In this document: positions 1 to 4,671 of the stretch, one piece after another | Position numbering within the stretch: position 1 is the stretch's first letter | Layout: every line of letters starts with the position of its first letter | Source: an uncultured Lachnospiraceae bacterium | GTDB taxonomy: Bacteria; Bacillota; Clostridia; Lachnospirales; Lachnospiraceae | Direction of reading: 5' to 3' | DNA length: 6,736 nt | NCBI GenBank assembly: GCA_902463835.1 | Contig: CABQGZ010000185.1 | Span: forward strand, 1 to 6,736 | The notes under the pieces: generated by a model | What the model was told of the DNA's origin: nothing | Seen by the model: the letters and a program-made list of their open reading frames with translations, nothing else | Databases searched by the model: none | Made by a program: the position numbers and the translations under genes

Positions 1-678
1 CGTAACTTTGAAAACCCCTATGCATCCACTACCTTGGCAGAGTTCTGGCGGCGTTGGCATGTATCGCTGAACGACTGGTTTGTGGAAAACATCTACATTC
101 CTCTCGGCGGCAGCCGCAAAGGTGCATTCCGCAAGCAGTTAAACGTGTTCATTGTCTTTTTGATTAGTGGCCTCTGGCATGGGGCTTCGTGGAACTTCGT
201 GCTTTGGGGTGTTGTCAACGGTATACTGGTTATCATTGGGAATTTGCTGCGTCCTGCCAAAACCAATTTGTATTGCCTTTTGCATGTAGATGAAAATGTA
301 GAATCTATCGTTTTCCTGCGCAGAGTACTGGTATGCTGGTTCATTACACTAACATGGGTATTTTTCCGCAATGACATCGAAACTTCTTTGCTTGTCCTGC
401 AAAAGCTTGTCTTTTTAAATCCTGCCCAGTTGCTAGTATCTAACTTGTGGACGATTGCCGGCAGTGAAACGCAGACCGTTCTTACCATTCTGTTTGCCGT
501 TTTCTTCTGTCTTTTGCAGTACAAAAGGCGTGATGAATCTTCTCTCTACAAAAAATTTCAAAATCAACCGTTCTTTTTCCAGTGCTTGGCACTAGCGGGT
601 GTTTTATTCGTCTGCGTACAGACAGCGGCTTCTTCTGCAGGAACAGTCAATACAAACTTCCTTTATTTTAATTTTTGA
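1..678 (+). CDS. AlgI-like MBOAT membrane O-acyltransferase (C-terminal part, 5' truncated by window)
   Basis: Frame 1 is open from the first base, so the gene begins upstream; the visible 225 residues are roughly the C-terminal half of a family usually about 450-520 residues long. Seen: NPYAS, then EFWRRWH (fragment residues 14-20), YIPLGGSRKG (about 32-41) and SGLWHGASWNF (about 56-66), whose His60 matches the invariant MBOAT histidine. Hydrophobic membrane segments follow to the end. YIPLGG is typical of the AlgI branch rather than DltB. Known of the family: these polytopic proteins move acyl groups, usually acetyl, across the membrane and work with a periplasmic or extracellular SGNH-fold partner that acylates a polysaccharide. 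The next gene encodes such a partner, 11 bases downstream, so the pair very likely O-acetylates a cell-surface polymer. The polymer itself cannot be told from the sequence. A TTG at 34 is an internal leucine, not a start. DltB-like D-alanylation is the less likely alternative. Confidence 0.93.
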   Translation, partial: RNFENPYASTTLAEFWRRWHVSLNDWFVENIYIPLGGSRKGAFRKQLNVFIVFLISGLWHGASWNFVLWGVVNGILVIIGNLLRPAKTNLYCLLHVDENVESIVFLRRVLVCWFITLTWVFFRNDIETSLLVLQKLVFLNPAQLLVSNLWTIAGSETQTVLTILFAVFFCLLQYKRRDESSLYKKFQNQPFFFQCLALAGVLFVCVQTAASSAGTVNTNFLYFNF

Positions 679-680
679 GG
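677..680 (+). promoter_or_regulatory. Ribosome binding site that decides the start of the SGNH gene
   Basis: GAGG lies 9 bases before the ATG at 690 and overlaps the TGA stop of the MBOAT gene, a layout typical of translational coupling. This favours ATG 690 over the in-frame TTG at 675, which has no comparable site upstream. Confidence 0.7.
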
Positions 681-689
681 TCACTGTAT

Positions 690-2078
690 ATGAAATTCAT
701 AAAATACTTAACTACAACACTTCTGCTCACCTTTGTGCTGATAGCCGGGAATTTTTTGAACATCGTCACCTACGGCGGCGGTATTTTCCATTCCAGCTAT
801 CAAAGTGAAATTCAGGTAAAAGCACACCGCGTGCGTCAGATCAATGAACCAAAAATTATCCTTGTTGCAGGCAGCAGCGCGGCATTCGGTCTTGACCAAT
901 ACATGCTGGAGGAAGCCACCGGCTATAAAGTCGTAAACATGGGGCTACACGCCGGTTTCGGTGCGACATTTCCCTCTGAACTTGCCAAAGCAAACATTAA
1001 TCCCGGCGACATCGTTCTCTTTGGGTATGAGTATACAAACAGCTTTTCTGATTTCGGTACGGATTTGATTATGAGCGGTATCGACAACGATCTGTCTCTA
1101 TACCAGTACGTTCCTGTTAAAAACTGGCCAAATCTTTTAGGCTATGCTTTCACCTATGCTTACAAAGTGAATACTTACCGTGACAGTTCCGGCATTTATT
1201 CCCGTGAATCTTTCGACGCAAACGATCAGATGATTTGTAATCGCTCTTATTTTATGAATTTCTACGATGTCGCCACTTACGGCAGCGTCGATATAGGTGA
1301 CCCTGCTATTGATGACACTGCCGTCCAATATCTGTGCAGTTTTAAGCAGTACATTGAAGATCATGGAGCTTCCGTCTATTTTGTCTCTCCCCCTGTGCTT
1401 GAGGACAGCTTGACTTGCACATTGGACGATTTGGAACGGTTTAAACAGGAGGAAATTTCGAAAATCGGTGTGCCTTATATCTGCGATCCCGCAGACTATG
1501 TTTTTCCTTCTACACTCATGTTCAACTCAATCTATCATTGCAACAGCCGCGGTGAGGCGGTGCGCACAAAGCTGCTGATTCGGGATCTATACAATGCAGG
1601 TGTGGTACAGCCCACAGGGGCGGTTGACTGCACGCTGGACCAGAATGATGCCCTGCTCTTTGAAAGCGATCCAACTTCCTATCTGAACAAAGTGGAGAAC
1701 AGTCGCTATACGCTACTGCTCTCCACCCGGAGCAGCACTGTGTTGAACCACGAACTGTGCACTGCCTTGCAGGCGCGGGGTCTTACCCCTGATGCAATTC
1801 AAAACAGTTTGAGTTACTGTGCCATCGTTACCCCTGACAGCGTACAGGAAGAATTTGGAACACCTGTTTCACAGGCTGCCGGGATACTGCCCGGTTCCAA
1901 TGTGCCCTACTATATTGAAAGTATCGCGTCGGACGTTGAAAACAAGAGTTCTCTTCAAATCAACGACGAAGAGTATTCCTGGAATGAAGATGGATTGAAC
2001 CTTCTTCTCTGGGATAATGATGAGCAAACCATCGTGGATGTTTTCTCAGTAGATGCTGACGGTGTAATTCATCGTTGA
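690..2078 (+). CDS. Secreted or membrane-anchored SGNH/AlgJ-DltD-like acyltransferase partner with C-terminal ILEI-like domain
   Basis: The product is 462 residues from ATG 690. Residues 1-28 are a basic start plus one hydrophobic segment (LLLTFVLIAGNFLNI), an uncleaved signal anchor or signal peptide. Residues about 55-300 look like an SGNH hydrolase fold: ILVAGSSAAFGLD (57-69) is the nucleophile block, with Ser62 or Ser63 as nucleophile. NMGLHAG (83-89) resembles block II, GYEYTN (112-117) sits where block III is expected, and YHCNSRGEA (282-290) gives the catalytic His283. The acid normally just before that His appears as Asn279, so activity is not certain. Residues about 320-459 form a separate domain resembling ILEI/FAM3. 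The MBOAT gene just upstream is the classic partner: MBOAT proteins supply acyl groups and SGNH proteins attach them to a polysaccharide outside the membrane. The two are almost certainly one operon, closed by the terminator after this gene. Overall family is well supported; the precise substrate is unknown. Confidence 0.82.
   Translation: MKFIKYLTTTLLLTFVLIAGNFLNIVTYGGGIFHSSYQSEIQVKAHRVRQINEPKIILVAGSSAAFGLDQYMLEEATGYKVVNMGLHAGFGATFPSELAKANINPGDIVLFGYEYTNSFSDFGTDLIMSGIDNDLSLYQYVPVKNWPNLLGYAFTYAYKVNTYRDSSGIYSRESFDANDQMICNRSYFMNFYDVATYGSVDIGDPAIDDTAVQYLCSFKQYIEDHGASVYFVSPPVLEDSLTCTLDDLERFKQEEISKIGVPYICDPADYVFPSTLMFNSIYHCNSRGEAVRTKLLIRDLYNAGVVQPTGAVDCTLDQNDALLFESDPTSYLNKVENSRYTLLLSTRSSTVLNHELCTALQARGLTPDAIQNSLSYCAIVTPDSVQEEFGTPVSQAAGILPGSNVPYYIESIASDVENKSSLQINDEEYSWNEDGLNLLLWDNDEQTIVDVFSVDADGVIHR
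1647..2066 (+). other. ILEI/FAM3 (PANDER-like) domain, apparently permuted, at the C-terminus of the SGNH protein
   Basis: Residues about 320-459 of the SGNH protein. Seen: a first part with RYTLLLSTRSSTVLNHELC (339-357) and LQARGL, resembling the FAM3 stretch 'dGtivLmgtyDDga..Lndear..l..LGs'. A second part follows with SLQINDEEYSWNEDGLNLLL (421-440) and WDNDEQTIVDVFSVD, resembling the FAM3 stretch ending in 'rGiNVall...G.vldt..FD'. In animal FAM3/ILEI proteins the second of these comes first, so the order here looks circularly permuted. These domains occur in some bacterial surface-glycan proteins and are suspected of carbohydrate binding; that role is inference. The match is from memory of the family pattern, not from a search. 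Confidence 0.5.
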
Positions 2079-2096
2079 GCCTTGTGGAAGCCCTAT

Positions 2097-2138
2097 AAAA
2101 AAGAAAGCAGAGTTTTGCGGGCTCTGCTTTCTTTTTTT
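2097..2138 (+). terminator. Strong intrinsic terminator after the acylation operon
   Basis: AAGAAAGCAGAG (2101-2112) pairs perfectly with CTCTGCTTTCTT (2122-2133) around a 9-base loop (2113-2121), and the arm runs into a seven-T tract (2132-2138). Extra A-T pairs lengthen the stem to about 16 bp. The left side carries six A's (2097-2102), so the hairpin could also work on the other strand, although no minus-strand gene needs it here. It separates the MBOAT/SGNH unit from the phosphoglycerol transferase gene. Confidence 0.92.
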
Positions 2139-2147
2139 GTTGTGTCG

Positions 2148-2156
2148 TGTTATAAT
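2148..2156 (+). promoter_or_regulatory. Extended -10 promoter for the phosphoglycerol transferase / pilin-adhesin unit
   Basis: TGTTATAAT is a perfect extended -10 (TGnTATAAT). The hexamer 17 bases upstream (TTTCTT, 2128-2133) is a poor -35 and falls inside the terminator stem, which is consistent with a promoter that relies on the extended -10. Transcription would start near 2162-2164, leaving a leader of about 50 bases that is AT-rich, with no operator or riboswitch I can recognise. No other promoter-like sequence is obvious before the pilin-adhesin gene, so this one may drive both. Confidence 0.6.
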
Positions 2157-2187
2157 ATATTATGTATAGTTATGTACAAAATTTACA

Positions 2188-2195
2188 GAGAAAGG
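2188..2195 (+). promoter_or_regulatory. Weak, distant ribosome binding site of the LtaS-like gene
   Basis: GAGAAAGG is the only purine-rich match before ATG 2212, but it ends 16 bases upstream, well beyond the usual 5-10. No better in-frame start lies nearer (an in-frame ATT at 2197 is too close to it). Translation initiation may be weak, or the leader may fold to shorten the distance. Confidence 0.4.
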
Positions 2196-2211
2196 TATTT
2201 ATTCATCACCC

Positions 2212-4098
2212 ATGCAGCATTTGAAAAACTTTGACTGGAAGAAATTCCTCTTGCAGGGGGTGCTCCCCTGCCTGCTGGCGGTGGCGGTGGGGTTCATCTC
2301 CCGCTATCAGCTGGAGCTGTCCGACGGCGTGACCGAGAGCTTTTTGCAGCTTCAATGGCCGCTCTACGCGCCGCTCAATGCGCTGACCGCCTTTTGCCTG
2401 ACGCTGATTTTGTTTGCACTGCTCGGCAAGTGGAGCCGCGCAACGGGCATTTCGGGTGCGGTGTTCACCATCATTGCGCTCATCAACTACTACACCCGCG
2501 ACCTGCACGGCTCGGCGCTGATGCCCCAGGACATTTTGAACCTCGGCACCGCCGCCGAGGTCATGGGCAGCTACACCCTGAAAATCACGCAGGACGTTGT
2601 GAAGATCGCGCTGCTCTACCTGCCGATTCTGGCGATTGCGTTCGTACAGGCGCGGCTGGTCAAGGGTGCGCCTAAGCGTGCCGGCTGGAAGGCCCGCGGC
2701 GTGCGGGCGGCGGGCAGCGCACTGGGCGTGTTTCTGGTCATGTTCTTCGGCTACTTCGGCCCCGTGACCATCAAGCCCAAGACGACCTACGGCTGGGCGT
2801 GGCAGAACACCTACTACACCTACGGCTATCTGGCCGGGACGATTGAGGCCACCAGCCTGATGGCCGACCCTGTCATTGAGCCGGAGAACTACAACGACGC
2901 CGCGGCGGTGAACACCGCCCGCAAGGCCGACGACTACACCGCCCCTGCCAGCCCCGAGAGCGCCGAGGACTACCCCGACATTGTGCTGATCCTGTCCGAG
3001 AGCTTCTACGACTTTGACCTTGTCACCGACCTGCAGGCCGACACCGACATCATGCCGGTCACCAAGAACCTGCCCAACTCTGTCTACGGCCACACGATCA
3101 GCCCCCATGTGGGCGGCGGCACAAACTCCACCGAGTACGAGATGCTGACCTCCAACTCGCTGATCCTGATGCCCAGCATCACGCCGTTCAACTGGCTGAA
3201 CCTGTACAACGCCAACAGCGTTGTCAGCTATCTCAAGGGTCTGGGCTACTCCACGATGGCCGCCCACCCCTACACGAACTCCAACTACCGCCGCGACTCC
3301 GCCTGGCTGGCGCTGGGCTTTGACGAGACCCATTTCCAGAGCGATTTTACCACGCAGGAGACCTACGGGGACCGCCCGTACCAGACCGACTCGGCCACCT
3401 ACCGCGACTGGGAAACGATGTACGAGGCCATGCCGGAGGACAAGCCGCGGTTCAGCTTCCTGGTCTCCATCCAGAGCCACGGCGACTACGATATGAACGA
3501 TGCGTCGCTGGATATTGTCCACGCCGCCACCGACTACGGCGACTACGATGCGCTGATGGACGAGTACCTGAGCTGCATCAAAATGACCGACGCCGCCGTG
3601 CAGGAGCTGTGCGATTACTTTACCGCGCAGTACGAAAAGACGGGCCGCAAGGTCATTGTGGCCATGGCCGGTGACCACGCGCCCAGCTTTGTGGGCCATG
3701 TGGCCGACCCCAGCTTTGCCGAAACCGACAACGAGCTGCAGATTTTGGAGCGCAGCACGCCGTTTTTCATCTGGGCCAACTACCCGCTGGAGCACACGGC
3801 AGCCGCCACCAGCACCACCGACCCGCTGAACCGCATGGACATGGTCATGCTGACCCCCACCCTGCTGCAGCAGGCGGGTCTGCCCCTGAGCGACTACTAC
3901 GAGTACCTGCTGGAAATGAAGCACAACACCCCCGTTGTGACCGCCGCCAACGACTACATGAAGGTGGACGGCACCACAGCCGAGTACGGCGCAGACCCCG
4001 CGCTGGACGAGTGGGCCAAGGGGTATCTGATGCTGGAATACAACAACATCGGCGCGCACGCCAAGCGCGACCAGAGCATTTTTGACCCCGCCGAATAA
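2212..4098 (+). CDS. LtaS-type phosphoglycerol transferase (LTA synthase family, sulfatase fold)
   Basis: The product is 628 residues, close to the roughly 650 of LtaS. Five likely membrane helices occupy about 11-30, 52-72, 79-95, 129-147 and 163-184, followed by an extracellular linker rich in Ala, Asp and Pro (about 218-252) and a sulfatase-like catalytic domain (about 254-560). Catalytic features seen: DIVLILSESF with metal ligand Glu263; GGGTNSTEYE with Thr304 aligned to the LtaS nucleophile; HPYTNSNYRRDS (His352 onward) and LGFD, the substrate-site block; SIQSHGDYD with His423; and AGDHAPSF with Asp488-His489. All expected metal and nucleophile residues are therefore present. The family moves glycerol phosphate from phosphatidylglycerol onto lipid-linked glycerol phosphate (lipoteichoic acid) or onto glycans. 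A tail (about 560-628) extends past the fold. The gene is strikingly GC-rich compared with the upstream operon (68% in 2881-2940, counted). It lies 15 bases before the pilin-adhesin gene, with which it is probably co-transcribed. Whether it makes lipoteichoic acid, decorates a polysaccharide or modifies the pilin is open. Confidence 0.92.
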   Translation: MQHLKNFDWKKFLLQGVLPCLLAVAVGFISRYQLELSDGVTESFLQLQWPLYAPLNALTAFCLTLILFALLGKWSRATGISGAVFTIIALINYYTRDLHGSALMPQDILNLGTAAEVMGSYTLKITQDVVKIALLYLPILAIAFVQARLVKGAPKRAGWKARGVRAAGSALGVFLVMFFGYFGPVTIKPKTTYGWAWQNTYYTYGYLAGTIEATSLMADPVIEPENYNDAAAVNTARKADDYTAPASPESAEDYPDIVLILSESFYDFDLVTDLQADTDIMPVTKNLPNSVYGHTISPHVGGGTNSTEYEMLTSNSLILMPSITPFNWLNLYNANSVVSYLKGLGYSTMAAHPYTNSNYRRDSAWLALGFDETHFQSDFTTQETYGDRPYQTDSATYRDWETMYEAMPEDKPRFSFLVSIQSHGDYDMNDASLDIVHAATDYGDYDALMDEYLSCIKMTDAAVQELCDYFTAQYEKTGRKVIVAMAGDHAPSFVGHVADPSFAETDNELQILERSTPFFIWANYPLEHTAAATSTTDPLNRMDMVMLTPTLLQQAGLPLSDYYEYLLEMKHNTPVVTAANDYMKVDGTTAEYGADPALDEWAKGYLMLEYNNIGAHAKRDQSIFDPAE

Positions 4099-4100
4099 AG

Positions 4101-4106
4101 AGGAGG
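4101..4106 (+). promoter_or_regulatory. Consensus ribosome binding site of the pilin-adhesin gene
   Basis: A perfect AGGAGG sits 7 bases before ATG 4114, between the TAA of the previous gene (4096-4098) and this start. It fixes the start that gives a correct prepilin leader, and predicts much stronger initiation than for the gene upstream. Confidence 0.9.
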
Positions 4107-4113
4107 CATCCCT

Positions 4114-4671
4114 ATGACAGGTCTGAAACGAACCCCGCGCAGCCGCGGCGGCTTTACGCTGGTGGAGCTGATCGTGGTATTGGTGATTCTGGGTGTGTTG
4201 GCGGCCTTTGCCGTCCCGGCGCTGACCGGGTACATTGACAGCGCCAAGGAAAAGCAGGCCGTCAGTGAGGCACAGGCGTGTGTGATGACGGCGACCCGGC
4301 AGGGTGCGCAGAACTACGCCTTGGTGCAGAACGCATCAATAACGGGAAAAAGCGATGGTGCAGATGCCCTGACAAACTGGGCAGGCACGTTGACAAACAA
4401 GGCCCCCACCGTGACCGGCGGAGATGTAGCACTTACCGAGGGCAGCGGGCAGTATCTGCTGCATGTAAACAACCCGCCTGCGGGCAGCACTGCCACGACC
4501 ACGATTGCGGCAGATGCCGGGGTCAAGGGCACCGTGCAGGGGATGACCTGCAACGCCAGCGGGCAGGTTTTGTACTTAGTGTATACCAGCGCCGATGGGA
4601 TACAGGTCGTATACACGGCTACCGGAACGAATGCGCGTGTGGACGGAAGTATTGACAACATCGTTGTTCCA
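4114..4671 (+). other. Type IV prepilin leader, N-terminal helix and pilin head
   Basis: Residues 1-186 of the pilin-adhesin. Leader MTGLKRTPRSRGG is 13 residues with four Arg/Lys; cleavage is expected between Gly13 and Phe14. The mature start FTLVEL carries the conserved Glu at mature position 5 (Glu18), followed by the unbroken helix IVVLVILGVLAAFAVPAL with a Pro at mature position about 22, as in type IVa and clostridial pilins. The head is Thr/Ala/Gly-rich with two cysteines, Cys56 and Cys146, which could pair. The composition matches the GC-rich gene upstream. Confidence 0.92.

Noticed and set aside
93..524. A 143-codon minus-strand frame inside the MBOAT gene
   Set aside because: It is antisense to strongly conserved MBOAT motifs and has no protein features of its own.
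675..689. TTG at 675 as the start of the SGNH gene
   Set aside because: It would give a five-residue extension overlapping the previous stop and lacks a ribosome site; GAGG is correctly spaced for ATG 690.
2206..4059. A 617-codon open frame on the minus strand, nearly the full length of the LtaS-like gene
   Set aside because: It is a shadow of the GC-rich + strand gene: low-complexity Val/Gly/His/Arg/Gln protein without recognisable domains, while the + frame has complete family motifs.
4278..4655. A 125-codon + strand frame overlapping the pilin head
   Set aside because: Arg/Cys/Gly-rich out-of-frame reading of the pilin region with no ribosome site; the frame from 4114 explains the DNA.
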